From the NCBI GenBank assembly GCA_963750995.1, contig CAVVST010000002.1:1116001-1180000 (forward strand): a stretch of 64,000 bases of DNA, in the 5' to 3' direction. This DNA comes from CAVVST01 sp963750995. Its GTDB lineage: Bacteria; Acidobacteriota; Vicinamibacteria; Vicinamibacterales; UBA2999. Positions 17,469-25,636 of the stretch are shown in pieces (position 1 is the first letter of the stretch; every line of letters begins with the position of its first letter). The position numbers were made by a program, and so were the translations under genes. The notes under the pieces are model-generated. The model saw nothing but the letters and a program-made list of their open reading frames with translations. It had not been told where the DNA came from and did not search any database.

Positions 17469-17987
17469 TTACGTTCGGGTCGTTCGTTTCGTTCGGCTCG
17501 TTCGAGTCGTTCCCGTTGTGGCCTTCGCTTGCTTCGCCCTGGCGGCGCCCGCTCCGCGGCGTGACGACAGGCGACGGTCGGCGGGACCTGGCTCCATGTC
17601 CATCACGGCGATCTGTTCGCCGCTGTTCGGCCGGGTTTCAATGATGGTGGTGTGGGGCGCATCGGCGGGCTCGTGGAAATCGCCCGAGACGCTGGCTTCG
17701 ATCTGGAACGTGCTGTCGGCGGTGGTCTCGATCGGCTGGGCGCCCATCGACAGCGGCCCCGACCCTCCCTCGCGCCGTTCCTTGATCTCCCTGATGCGCG
17801 TGAGCAGGTCGGTCTCCAGTTCCTCGAATTCCTCGTCCGAAATCTCGCCCATCTCCCGGCGCATCTCGGCGTCGAGCAGCTGTTCGCGCAGCGCCGTGTC
17901 GTCGTTCATCTCGGCCTCGGCGGCCGTGACGACCGTGTTCATCACCCACTTGAGGCCGGAGATCATCAGCGAATCCAGGAGGAACAT
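17469..17987 (-). CDS. gvpG: GvpG-like gas vesicle protein with a low-complexity tail
   Basis: A 172-residue protein. The N-terminus MFLLDSLMISGLKWVMNTVV followed by a helical acidic region (MRREMGEISDEEFEELETDL) is the GvpG pattern. GvpG is usually about 80-90 residues. The extra C-terminal half is unrelated and ends in a Thr/Arg tail (TTGTTRTSRTKRTTRT) encoded by a CGTTCGG-type word array at 17452-17520. The position between two gvpL/F genes supports the call. Confidence 0.8.
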   Translation of the reverse strand: MFLLDSLMISGLKWVMNTVVTAAEAEMNDDTALREQLLDAEMRREMGEISDEEFEELETDLLTRIREIKERREGGSGPLSMGAQPIETTADSTFQIEASVSGDFHEPADAPHTTIIETRPNSGEQIAVMDMEPGPADRRLSSRRGAGAARAKQAKATTGTTRTSRTKRTTRT

Positions 17988-18001
17988 GGCAAGTTAGCAG
18001 T

Positions 18002-18055
18002 CAGAACTTCACAATTTACTTTCTACTTTCCACTTTACACTTTCAACTTCCGTCA
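18002..18055. repeat. Pyrimidine word array in the gvpG-gvpL/F gap
   Basis: Degenerate copies of ACTTTCTACTTTCCACTTT fill the gap between two gas vesicle genes. No inverted partner is obvious. It belongs to the same class of locus-specific word arrays seen elsewhere in the window. Confidence 0.5.
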
Positions 18056-19108
18056 GTGCTGTCCGGCGCGCTCCAGCTTGAGGCGGATATTGACGAAGTT
18101 GTAGGGCGGCCACGGGCCGGTGTACTTGAACGTGAGCTTGTCGAAGCTCGACGCGATTTCCTTGATGCGGCGGTCGAACGCCTGCTCCTGGTCGCGCTGG
18201 ACGAGGAATGCCGCGTTCATGATCATCTTGTCGCCGATCGCCCGGTTGACGCGTGAGGCCACCGACACGTCGCGCAGCCGCTGGAGGAACTCGGCGACGT
18301 AGCGCTCGGACCTGAGCTGCAGCGCACCGTCGATCAGGCGCCCGTACTGCATCCGCGCGAAATAGGTCGATCCCTTCTGCGACGAAATCTCGTCCTTGAG
18401 ACGGTGAATGTCCTCGTCTTCCTGTTCGATCGCCTTGACGATCTCATCGCGATCCCACAGGACTTTCAGGCCGAACTCGAGCTTGTCCTGCATCTTGTTC
18501 AGCACGTCGGCAAACGCCTCGTAGGCCGACCGCAGGAGCTCGACGATGTCCTCGCGGGTCTTGAAGATCGTGCCGAACGACATCGGGATGACGGTGTGCT
18601 CGCGCATCACCGTCTCGTTGACGCGCTCGTGCGCCAGCACGTTCTCGCGGGTGGAATCGAGCGGCGTCATCGGCACGTCGGACACGACAGCCGCCATGTC
18701 CTTGTAATTGATGGTGTAGACGTCGGACCACTCCTCGTCCATGCCAATCGCGCCGAACTTCAGCGGCGAACTCGCGCGGATGATGCAGTAGACGTAGCGG
18801 CCGCGTTCGGTTCGGTTGGTCGATACCGTCGGCTTCGGCGCCCGCTCGACCACGCTCTCGACGCGCGTTTCCTTGCCGCGCACCTCGGTCTCGCGAGTGA
18901 TGCGTGTGACCGGCTCGGAATCGGAGCGGTCCCGCGCGGCCCGCCCGCGCGCCGGCGTCTGGACCGCCTTCCGGCTGTCGCCGCGGCCGCGGTTCTGCAT
19001 GCTGCGCGGCATGGCCGCCGGCTGTCCGCCGCGGCGCCCTGACTTCGAGCCGCCCGCGCTACCGCGCGCCGCCCGCGGCGAAGATGCGCTCTTGCGTGAC
19101 TTGGCCAT
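18053..19108 (-). CDS. gvpL/F: GvpL/F family gas vesicle protein with a long basic N-terminal extension
   Basis: A 351-residue protein. About 100 residues of basic, low-complexity sequence (SPRAARGSAGGSKSGRRGGQ and similar) precede the family core, which begins RGRYVYCIIRASSPLKFG. VIPMSFGTIFKTREDIVELL is the conserved central motif, followed by KLEFGLKVLWDRDEI. TGPWPPYNFVNIRLKLE is the canonical C-terminus. The core is the most conserved of the three copies here, so it is the best candidate for the functional GvpF or GvpL. The extension resembles the basic tails of other genes in this cluster. Confidence 0.93.
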   Translation of the reverse strand: MAKSRKSASSPRAARGSAGGSKSGRRGGQPAAMPRSMQNRGRGDSRKAVQTPARGRAARDRSDSEPVTRITRETEVRGKETRVESVVERAPKPTVSTNRTERGRYVYCIIRASSPLKFGAIGMDEEWSDVYTINYKDMAAVVSDVPMTPLDSTRENVLAHERVNETVMREHTVIPMSFGTIFKTREDIVELLRSAYEAFADVLNKMQDKLEFGLKVLWDRDEIVKAIEQEDEDIHRLKDEISSQKGSTYFARMQYGRLIDGALQLRSERYVAEFLQRLRDVSVASRVNRAIGDKMIMNAAFLVQRDQEQAFDRRIKEIASSFDKLTFKYTGPWPPYNFVNIRLKLERAGQH

Positions 19109-19120
19109 GTATCCTCTCGC

Positions 19121-19513
19121 TTATGCCGGCCTGACGAGGCTCAGCATCCGGCGAACCTCCACCACCAGATCATCAGGCAGGCACGGTTTGGTCACGAACG
19201 AATCGCAGCCGGCCTTCTTGGCGCCTTCGGACGCACCGGCCAGCGCGTGACCGGTGAGCGCCACCACGGGAATCTGCCGGGTGCGCTCGTCCGCCTTGAG
19301 CTGCCGCGTCGCTTCCCAGCCGTCCATGCCGGGGAGCGAGAGATCCATCAGGATCAGGTCGGGCATCAGCGTAAACGCCTGGTCGAGCGCCTCGTTGCCG
19401 TTGCGTGCCTCGGCGACGCGGAAACCGCAGAAGCGGAGATATTCCGCATACATCTCGCGGGCGTCCTCGTAATCGTCCACAACAAGAATTAACGGACCCT
19501 GTTCTGTACTCAT
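19121..19513 (-). CDS. Single-domain response regulator within the gas vesicle cluster
   Basis: A 130-residue CheY-like receiver with no output domain. The acidic pair DD (13-14), phospho-acceptor Asp57 in LILMDLSLPGMDGW, the Thr in VVALTGHAL and the Lys in VTKP are all present. Its start overlaps the stop of the upstream histidine kinase (ATGA), so the two are made together. Its position between gvpA and gvpL/F suggests a role in buoyancy control, but it cannot bind DNA by itself and the downstream partner is unknown. Confidence 0.9.
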   Translation of the reverse strand: MSTEQGPLILVVDDYEDAREMYAEYLRFCGFRVAEARNGNEALDQAFTLMPDLILMDLSLPGMDGWEATRQLKADERTRQIPVVALTGHALAGASEGAKKAGCDSFVTKPCLPDDLVVEVRRMLSLVRPA

Positions 19514-21675
19514 TGAGGTGTTTCCACGGGAATCGTCAGAGTAAAGCTCGACCCCTGCCCCACGCTGCTGTGGAGTGTAATGCGCCCTCCCAGCGCAGTG
19601 GCGAGCCGCCGACAGATTGCCAGGCCGAGGCCGGTGCCGCCGTATTGCCGCGACGGCGAATCATCGACCTGGCGGAAGTCCTCGAAGATGCGTTCATGGT
19701 GCTCCGGCGCGATGCCGATGCCGGTGTCGGTGACGACGATCGACGCGCTCCGCGTCTCGGGATCGAACTGCACCGTCAGCTCGATTGTGCCCTGGTGCGT
19801 GAACTTCAGCGCGTTGCTCAGGAGGTTGACGACGATCTGCTTCACCTTCTGGCGGTCGCTGAAGACCAGCGGCACTTCCGGGGACAGGTGGGGCGTCACG
19901 GTCAGCTTCGAGCGGGCGATCACCGCTTCGAGCTCCGCCATCACCTCGGGCACCAGCTCGTTGAGGTTGAACTCGCTCAGCTGCATCGGCATCTTGCCCG
20001 CCTCGATGCGGGTGATGTCGAGGATTTCGTTGATGATGGTGAGCAGGTGCTTGCCGTTCGAGTCGATCCGCTGCAGCTGCCGCTTGACCGCGGGCAGCAG
20101 GTCGCCGGCCACGCCCTGCAGCAGCATGTGCGTGTAGCCGAGGATCGCGTTCAGCGGCGTCCGAAACTCGTGCGACATGTTCGCCAGGAACTGCGACTTC
20201 AGCCGCGAGGCCTGTTCCAGCTCGATCGCCTGGCGGCGGAGCAGCTCGTTCTGCGTCGCCAGTTCGGCGGTCGCCGCCTGGACGCGTCCCTGCAGTTCGT
20301 CGGACGCCAGCTTCAACTGTTCGTAGAGCCGGGCGCGCTCGAGCGCTTCGCGGCGATCGTGCAGGATGGTGACGACCGCCGTCAGCTCGCCCGATTCGGT
20401 CAGCACCTTACCGGCAATCGCTTCAACCGGGATCGGCTCGGCGCTGTTGGGATTGACCAGGCCGATTTCCCCGCGGCGGATCTCGCCCGGGCCGGTCTCG
20501 CCGAGCAGCAGGCCGGAAATGAACGACGAGAAGTGCGCGTCGTTCGACTGCACGCTCCGCTCGGCACTGTCGGGCGCGTCGGGCGAGACGGTGAAGAGCT
20601 CCTCCGCCGGCGCGTTCATCAGCACGGTCTCGCCGATCGGGTCGGTCACGATGATCGGGTCCGCCACCGAGTCGATGATCAGGTTGAGGCGGTCGCGCTC
20701 GGCACGGGCGGCCGCTTCGAGCACGCGCAGCCGCTGGTAGTTCTCCTCGATCTGCTCGGTCGCGCGGCGCAGGTCGGTGATGTTGCGCAGTACCGAGACG
20801 ATCCCGGTGCCTTCGCGCGGGTCTTCGACCGTGGTGCTGAGCACCTCGAACAGCAGGTCGGAGCCGTCGCTCGGATCGACCAGCAGCAGCTCGCGCGCCG
20901 CCGCGGGCGATTCGACCGCGGTTCGCGACAGCGCCGCCGAAAACAGCATGTTGTTCAACTCGACCGCGCGCCGGCGGCCTTCGCTCTCCTCTTCGGAGGC
21001 GGCAAACAGCTTCTCGGCGCGCGCGTTGGCGACGATCAGGCGTCCCTCGGTGTCGGTGAGGAGAATCGGGTCGGTGACGGAGTTGATGATGGTGAAGAAC
21101 AGCGCGCGCTCGCGCCGCAGCTTCCGGACGTCCTCGCTGAGGCTGCCGCGCCCGCGAATCTGCTCGACTTTCTGGCCGAGCACCGTCGCGAGCCAGCTGA
21201 TGTCGGCGGTCGAACCGGTCCAGGGGCGGAGCAGCAGCAGTCCCAGCGCTTCACCGTCGTCCTGGGTACCACGCAGCGGAATGGCCGTGAACGGTCCGGC
21301 GCCCAGCGGCGTCGTCGGCGTGACCCGCCCCACGTGGCCGTTGACCTTGCCGGGACGGAAGACGACCGGTGTCGACGCGGTGAGGGTGGCGACGAGCGGA
21401 TCACGTGAGTCGGTGAGCGGCCAGGTGAAGAGATCGACCTCGTGGCTGGGCACGCCGTACCCGGCGAGGCCGGTCAGCACGCCGCCTTCGCTGTCGACGG
21501 CGAGGCAGACCGACCGCTTCACACCGGCGTAGCGCCCGAGCCATTCGAGGCTGGCCTGGGCGCAGCCGGCAACGTCTTCGTTGTGAACGAGATAGTACTC
21601 CAGGAGCTCGAGCCGCGACGCATCCGGCGCCGCCGTCGTCGCGCGCGACAAGGTCCTCGCCTGCAGCGACGTCAT
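19510..21675 (-). CDS. Soluble PAS/GAF sensor histidine kinase within the gas vesicle cluster
   Basis: A 721-residue kinase. The N-terminal region of about 190 residues looks GAF-like. Two PAS-like modules follow (INSVTDPILLTDTEGRLIVA and IIDSVADPIIVTDPIGETVL), then a coiled coil, HisKA (FLANMSHEFRTPLNAILGYT, phospho-His near 502) and a HATPase domain with N, G1 and G2 boxes (NLLSNALKFTHQG, DTGIGIAPEH, GGTGLGLAI). There are no transmembrane segments, so it senses a cytoplasmic signal. It is encoded between gvpA and the receiver, in the same orientation as the gas vesicle genes. Confidence 0.93.
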   Translation of the reverse strand: MTSLQARTLSRATTAAPDASRLELLEYYLVHNEDVAGCAQASLEWLGRYAGVKRSVCLAVDSEGGVLTGLAGYGVPSHEVDLFTWPLTDSRDPLVATLTASTPVVFRPGKVNGHVGRVTPTTPLGAGPFTAIPLRGTQDDGEALGLLLLRPWTGSTADISWLATVLGQKVEQIRGRGSLSEDVRKLRRERALFFTIINSVTDPILLTDTEGRLIVANARAEKLFAASEEESEGRRRAVELNNMLFSAALSRTAVESPAAARELLLVDPSDGSDLLFEVLSTTVEDPREGTGIVSVLRNITDLRRATEQIEENYQRLRVLEAAARAERDRLNLIIDSVADPIIVTDPIGETVLMNAPAEELFTVSPDAPDSAERSVQSNDAHFSSFISGLLLGETGPGEIRRGEIGLVNPNSAEPIPVEAIAGKVLTESGELTAVVTILHDRREALERARLYEQLKLASDELQGRVQAATAELATQNELLRRQAIELEQASRLKSQFLANMSHEFRTPLNAILGYTHMLLQGVAGDLLPAVKRQLQRIDSNGKHLLTIINEILDITRIEAGKMPMQLSEFNLNELVPEVMAELEAVIARSKLTVTPHLSPEVPLVFSDRQKVKQIVVNLLSNALKFTHQGTIELTVQFDPETRSASIVVTDTGIGIAPEHHERIFEDFRQVDDSPSRQYGGTGLGLAICRRLATALGGRITLHSSVGQGSSFTLTIPVETPQ

Positions 21676-21718
21676 TGCTTACCTGCCATGGATCCCCGGG
21701 GGTCGTGCAGATGCGTCC

Positions 21719-22054
21719 CTACTGCCGCGTGCGCCGTCGCGCGGCGGGCGCGCGCCCGGTGGTCGTCGTTCCACTCTCGATCTGGGCGCGCAACGCCACG
21801 TTCTCGGCGGCGAGCTCGTCGTACGGACGCGGCGCCTCGATCGTGGGACGGGCAGCCACCGCCGACCCGCCGATCGCGTCTGCGTACTTCAGATAGGTGT
21901 CGATCGACGCCACGACGACGCGCGCCTCGACGGTGATCAGGTCGATCCCGACGAGTGACACGCGCACCCAGGCGTCGATGACGATGCCCTTGTCCAGGAC
22001 GCGGTCGAGGACGTCGATAAGACTGCTGCCACCTGCTGCACGTTCAACGGCCAT
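21719..22054 (-). CDS. gvpA: Gas vesicle structural protein GvpA with a C-terminal extension
   Basis: The main shell protein that polymerises into the gas vesicle ribs. The signature is nearly perfect: SLIDVLDRVLDKGIVIDAWV, then RVSLVGIDLITVEARVVVAS and IDTYLKYADAIG. The usual protein is about 70-90 residues. This one is 111 because a tail of about 45 residues follows: PYDELAAENVALRAQIES (helical, heptad-like), then a basic TGRAPAARRRTRQ end. The tail may lie on the outer face of the vesicle. It lies 45 bp after the gvpJ-like gene. Confidence 0.96.
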   Translation of the reverse strand: MAVERAAGGSSLIDVLDRVLDKGIVIDAWVRVSLVGIDLITVEARVVVASIDTYLKYADAIGGSAVAARPTIEAPRPYDELAAENVALRAQIESGTTTTGRAPAARRRTRQ

Positions 22055-22099
22055 GAATGCTCCTTGATTGCTCGTGGCCCGCGCCCGCCGCGCGCGGGG

Positions 22100-22436
22100 T
22101 CAGCGCTCGCGACGGCGGCGCCCGGTGGACCGCGTCAGCGACGCGACCCGCCTTTCGAGCAGCCGCAGCTGCTCCCGCAGTTCGAGGTTCTCCTGCAGCA
22201 CTTCCCCGCGGCCCGGCGAGAGGTGCCGATCGTATTTCCACCAGTCGAGCCCGATCTGCTCTGCCTTGTCGATCGAACAGATCATCAGGCGGATGCGGAT
22301 CGTCAGCAGCTCGACTTCGGCCAGCGAGACCTTGATATCGCCGGCGACGACGAGCCCCTTGTCGAGTACCGCGATCGAGAATGTCGACGAGCCCGGCGCT
22401 GTGGCCCCGGTAAGGACCGGCGAGTTCGTTCGCCAT
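22100..22436 (-). CDS. gvpJ: GvpJ-like minor gas vesicle protein, frameshifted
   Basis: The first gene of the gas vesicle cluster. From ATG 22436 it begins MANELAGPYRGHSAGLVDIL-DR and then needs removal of one base at 22369-22370 (CGCGGTAC for CGCGTAC) to continue VLDKGLVVAGDIKVSLAEVE, LLTIRIRLMICSIDKAEQIG and LDWWKYD. The tail is a coiled coil rich in Glu, Leu and Arg (VLQENLELREQLRLLERRVA). Repaired length is about 112 residues. The core is in the GvpA fold but of the GvpJ/M type. The break lies exactly on a GTAC site, so I favour a sequencing error. Confidence 0.78.
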
Positions 22437-22809
22437 CAGCGATGCGCCTCCGCGGCCCTCTCGTCAATCTCAGCAGCGCATGCACAAGCGCTCAAGCATG
22501 TGCGGCGGCGGGCGGGCGGGAACGCGATCCGCGTCGCGCGCTGGCAGACTTGTGTGAACGGGTACACCATCAGTCCGGACACTCCACTAGAGATGTGCGC
22601 GCTTGAGTGACACGGCCCGGTCACCCGGCCATGCGGTCTGTGGTGCGACGCGAAGCTCGCGCGAACGTCGCAGTATAGATCGCGGATGGGGCTTAGCCGC
22701 AACGTCCGAACTCCATTTCGGCGTGAACAAATGCGAAACCAGCTCAGCTATGAGAGGATTGGCCGATCTTTCGCGATGCCGCGCCGACATTTAGACTGCA
22801 CTTTCGCGC
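22437..22809. other. Non-coding region upstream of the gas vesicle cluster
   Basis: About 370 bp between the first gas vesicle gene and the divergent small membrane gene. A minus-strand TATACT (22677-22672) with TTGCGG 19 bp upstream could be a promoter for the cluster, but the spacing is long and the leader would exceed 230 nt. A short minus-strand ORF here (22436-22702) has no gene-like features. I see no clear operator or riboswitch. Confidence 0.3.
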
Positions 22810-23326
22810 ATGAGCCACGAGTTCGCTCCGGCAGTCGTGGCGATCATCACGGAGCACGTCCGCACGCTCGCCCAGCTTAGCTGTTGTCCGTTACGGTACC
22901 GTCCTGACACGGCGGAGCTGCGCGACCGCGCCGAGGCGTGCGCAGCCGCCTTCCGGGCGCGGCCGCTCGACCGCGCCCAGTTGCTGCTCTGGAACTGCAT
23001 CGGTTTTTCCGGACTCGCATTGAACACCCTGCTCGTCTTCGTCGACTTCGCGTTGATGACCGGAACCGACCTTTCTCTTCTCCGCGCGGGCGTCGGGCCT
23101 TTTCTTCCTCCGCTTCTGGAGCGAAAGCCACGACCGGCTGTTTGCGTTCTTCGGCGCGGCGTTCTGGGTGCTCGCGCTGTCGTCGGCGCTGCTCGCGCTG
23201 GTCAACCCGTCGGACGAAGCGCGCGCCCGTACATCTACGCGATCCGGCTCGTCGCCTTCCTGCTCATGATCGTCGGAATGGTCGATAAGAACCGCAGCAC
23301 GATAAGAACCGCAGCAGCAGGGTATG
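22810..23326 (+). pseudogene. Small membrane protein(s) resembling the DUF5985 group, with several frame breaks
   Basis: Three reading-frame segments line up. The first is LLLWNCIGFSGLALNTLLVF, then VDFALMTGTDLSLLR. A frame change near 23087 leads to GLFFLRFWSESHDRLFAFFG, then AAFWVLALSSALLALVNPSD. A second change near 23225, by a GTAC at 23229, leads to YIYAIRLVAFLLMIVGMVDK. In related genomes I recall these as two neighbouring small membrane proteins, so this may be a collapsed pair. A 17-bp tandem duplication (23283-23299, 23300-23316) also shifts the end. Without it a stop would fall at 23324. Family assignment is from memory of the motif. Confidence 0.45.
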
Positions 23327-23336
23327 ATCAGCGCGA

Positions 23337-23840
23337 ATGGCGACGGCTCCGTCGTTTGACATCACCTCCACCGTCGATCTCCAGGAGGTCGACAACGCGC
23401 TGAACCAGGCGCGTAAGGAAGTCGCGCAGCGCTACGACTTCAAGGGCTCCAAGGCATCGATTGAGTTCGACGCGAAAGAGTCGAAGCTGGTGCTCGTGGC
23501 CGATGACGACTTCAAGCTGAACGCGCTCTGGGAAATCGTGCAGACGCGGCTCGTCCGGCGGAATGTTCCGACCAAGAACCTGACCCGGGGCACCGTGCAG
23601 CCGGCGGCCAACACCACGGTGCGTCAGGAGATCGCGCTGCAACAGGGCATCCCCACCGAGAAAGCGCGCGACATCATCAAGTTCATCAAGGACGCCAAGC
23701 TGAAGAAGGTGCAGGCCTCCATCCAGGGCGACCAGTTGCGGATCACGTCGCCGTCGAAGGATGAACTGCAGGACGTGATGCGACTGCTGCGCGACCAGGA
23801 CTTCGGTGTCGCGCTGCAGTTCGGCAACTACCGCGGGTAG
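23337..23840 (+). CDS. yajQ: YajQ family nucleotide-binding protein
   Basis: A 167-residue YajQ/UPF0234 protein. The N-terminus PSFDITSTVDLQEVDNALNQ, then ARKEVAQRYDFKGSKASIEF, and the end MRLLRDQDFGVALQFGNYR are diagnostic. Family members bind nucleotides, and a Xanthomonas homologue binds cyclic di-GMP and partners a transcription factor. The stop codon TAG is part of the GTAG foot of the REP-like repeat that follows. Confidence 0.95.
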   Translation: MATAPSFDITSTVDLQEVDNALNQARKEVAQRYDFKGSKASIEFDAKESKLVLVADDDFKLNALWEIVQTRLVRRNVPTKNLTRGTVQPAANTTVRQEIALQQGIPTEKARDIIKFIKDAKLKKVQASIQGDQLRITSPSKDELQDVMRLLRDQDFGVALQFGNYRG

Positions 23841-23880
23841 GCGGACCTCACCGACAGGCGACCTGAAGGTCCGCCTCTAC
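23837..23880. repeat. REP-like hairpin supplying two stop codons
   Basis: GTAG (23837-23840) precedes GCGGACCT (23841-23848), whose complement AGGTCCGC (23867-23874) is followed by CT-CTAC (23877-23880). The left TAG is the yajQ stop. The right CTA is the stop of the convergent DUF4956 gene. The loop carries extra ACCT and AGGCG words, suggesting a second decayed hairpin. It may terminate both transcripts. Confidence 0.75.
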
Positions 23881-24557
23881 TTCTTTTTCTTTTCTTCCCA
23901 GGTCACTTCGGTCTCGCCGCCGGGCTTCAGCAGCAGGATGGCATTGGCGATCCGATCGGTGCGCACGCTGTACGGCAGCGCGGTCTCGTAGACCAGCTCC
24001 TTGGCAGCCGCGCTGCGCAGTTCGAACTTGATCCCGGAGCGCCGCAGGATCGCCTCGACGTCAGGGCGGACCTCCGCCGGCTCGGGGGCGGTGATCTTCA
24101 GCTCGAACGTCTTCCGTTGTTCGGGCTCGAGCGACTCGACGATCCACAGCACCGCCAGGACGAAGAACGTGGCGAACACGGCCAGCCCGTACAGGCTGAC
24201 GCCACTCGCCAGACCCATCGTCAGGCACGCCAGCATCACCACCGCGTCCTTCGGGTCGTCAATCTTCGCCCGGTAGCGGATCAGGCTCGCCACGCCGACA
24301 ATGCCGAAGGCGCGGGCGAGGCTGCTGCCGACGATCAGCATCACCACCGCGCCGACGATGGCGAGGATGATCTGCGTCTGGATGACGGGCGCCGACCGGG
24401 GCGGGGTGCCGCGCCGTCGCGGACGAAAGGCCAGTGCCGCACCAAGCGCGGTCGCGAACGGCAGCGTCACCAGGGCATTGGCCACCATCATCGCGTGCGT
24501 TTCGAGAATGTCGGGGATGTAGCCGGTGAATTCGGGCGGTAACGGTTGCTCCTGCAT
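23877..24557 (-). CDS. DUF4956 membrane protein
   Basis: A 226-residue protein with four hydrophobic segments in the first 130 residues. GIVGVASLIRYRAKIDDPKD is the DUF4956 signature. A cytoplasmic domain of about 95 residues ends in a Lys/Glu tail (VTWEEKKKK). DUF4956 proteins are often encoded with polyphosphate VTC-domain or CotH-like genes. Here the partner is a lipoprotein gene that overlaps by one base (TGATG), so the two are co-translated. Function unknown. Confidence 0.85.
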   Translation of the reverse strand: MQEQPLPPEFTGYIPDILETHAMMVANALVTLPFATALGAALAFRPRRRGTPPRSAPVIQTQIILAIVGAVVMLIVGSSLARAFGIVGVASLIRYRAKIDDPKDAVVMLACLTMGLASGVSLYGLAVFATFFVLAVLWIVESLEPEQRKTFELKITAPEPAEVRPDVEAILRRSGIKFELRSAAAKELVYETALPYSVRTDRIANAILLLKPGGETEVTWEEKKKK

Positions 24558-25558
24558 CAGCGTCGCTCGTCGTCTGTGACCACACGGCGGTCGACGCGAA
24601 GTGCGAGGCCGTCGGCAATCTTCTCTTTGATCCTGGTGATATAGCGCTCGGCCCGCGGGGCCGCGTAATTCCCGGCGCGGAAGGCGTCGCGCCACTGCGC
24701 ATCGGTCAGCCGCGACAGCTGCTGCGCCGCCCACTGCACGTCGGCCGGGCCGATCATCGACAACAGCTCCTGGTGGCGGCCGTCGTAATCGAACTCGACG
24801 CCCGAGGCAGAGACCGCCGTGATGAAGGCGTGCTCCTCGAAGCCCTCGAGCCAGCTGCGCCGCGGATAGAGCTTGCCGGTTTCGCCGAGCGCGGCGCCGA
24901 GGTCGCGCACGACGAACCAGGTTCCCGCGCGGATCGCCGGTGCGGACGCGAGCGGCGCCACCTCATAAATGCTGTTGTTGCTGTTCTTGAGATCGGTGCT
25001 GTTCAAAATCAGTAGGACGACGAGCAACCCTTTCAACTCACGGGTACCGCTGAAGGGATTGTCCGCCCAATACCAAACGTCCGGTAGACGTTTGAGTTCG
25101 GCGAGCTTCGGGCGAAAGCGGGCTTCGCTTTCCTTCCGTTCGACAGCGGGCGAGGCGTCATCTTTCTGGCGAAGTGTCCACGACGGAAGGTAGTAGACCG
25201 GTGGCTGATGGTAGCCGAGTCCCCACAGGATGCGGGAGACGACGACCTCGGTCTGCGCCTCCGGTCCAATCTTTGCGCTCCACTCGATGCCATCGGGGCT
25301 CGTCACATCGTAGCTGACACTGAACCCGGTCACGTCCTTCGACACAAGGGCATACGCGGCATCCGCGGGAGGCGCATACCGGGGTCCGCCCATGCCCCAG
25401 AACAGATCTCGCGGTGAATCCCCGGGATCGACCCGGAGTTCCGCCAGCTGCGCAGCTGTGAGCGGCGCCCGCGGCGTGACCACAACGGTGCGTCCGCCGC
25501 ACGCGGTCGAGACGGCAGTAAGCAGGAACATCACGGCCGAGGTTGCCCGAATGGACAT
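24557..25558 (-). CDS. Putative lipoprotein co-encoded with the DUF4956 protein
   Basis: A 333-residue protein. The start at ATG 25558 gives a signal peptide with a lipobox (FLLTAVSTACGG), so the protein should be lipid-anchored in the envelope. The C-terminal part contains a WLEGFEEHAFITAV segment, GPADVQWAAQQLSRLTDAQW and RYITRIKEKIADGL, resembling regions of secreted proteins annotated only as hypothetical. It is divergent from treY. I do not recognise a catalytic motif. Upstream ORF extensions to 25918 are ignored because they overlap treY. Confidence 0.75.
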   Translation of the reverse strand: MSIRATSAVMFLLTAVSTACGGRTVVVTPRAPLTAAQLAELRVDPGDSPRDLFWGMGGPRYAPPADAAYALVSKDVTGFSVSYDVTSPDGIEWSAKIGPEAQTEVVVSRILWGLGYHQPPVYYLPSWTLRQKDDASPAVERKESEARFRPKLAELKRLPDVWYWADNPFSGTRELKGLLVVLLILNSTDLKNSNNSIYEVAPLASAPAIRAGTWFVVRDLGAALGETGKLYPRRSWLEGFEEHAFITAVSASGVEFDYDGRHQELLSMIGPADVQWAAQQLSRLTDAQWRDAFRAGNYAAPRAERYITRIKEKIADGLALRVDRRVVTDDERR

Positions 25559-25636
25559 TCTGCGCTCTCGCTGAGCAAGGTCCGCGCCGCATGAGGCCAG
25601 CGGCATCGGGGTTGCGTTCTCGCAACCTCGACCGAA

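Noticed and set aside
19405..21408. Plus-strand open frame of 667 residues
   Set aside because: It is antisense to the histidine kinase with all its conserved boxes. It shows no motif of its own.
22436..22702. Short minus-strand open frame upstream of gvpJ
   Set aside because: No ribosome site, no conserved pattern, and composition unlike the neighbouring genes. It is better seen as leader or promoter DNA.
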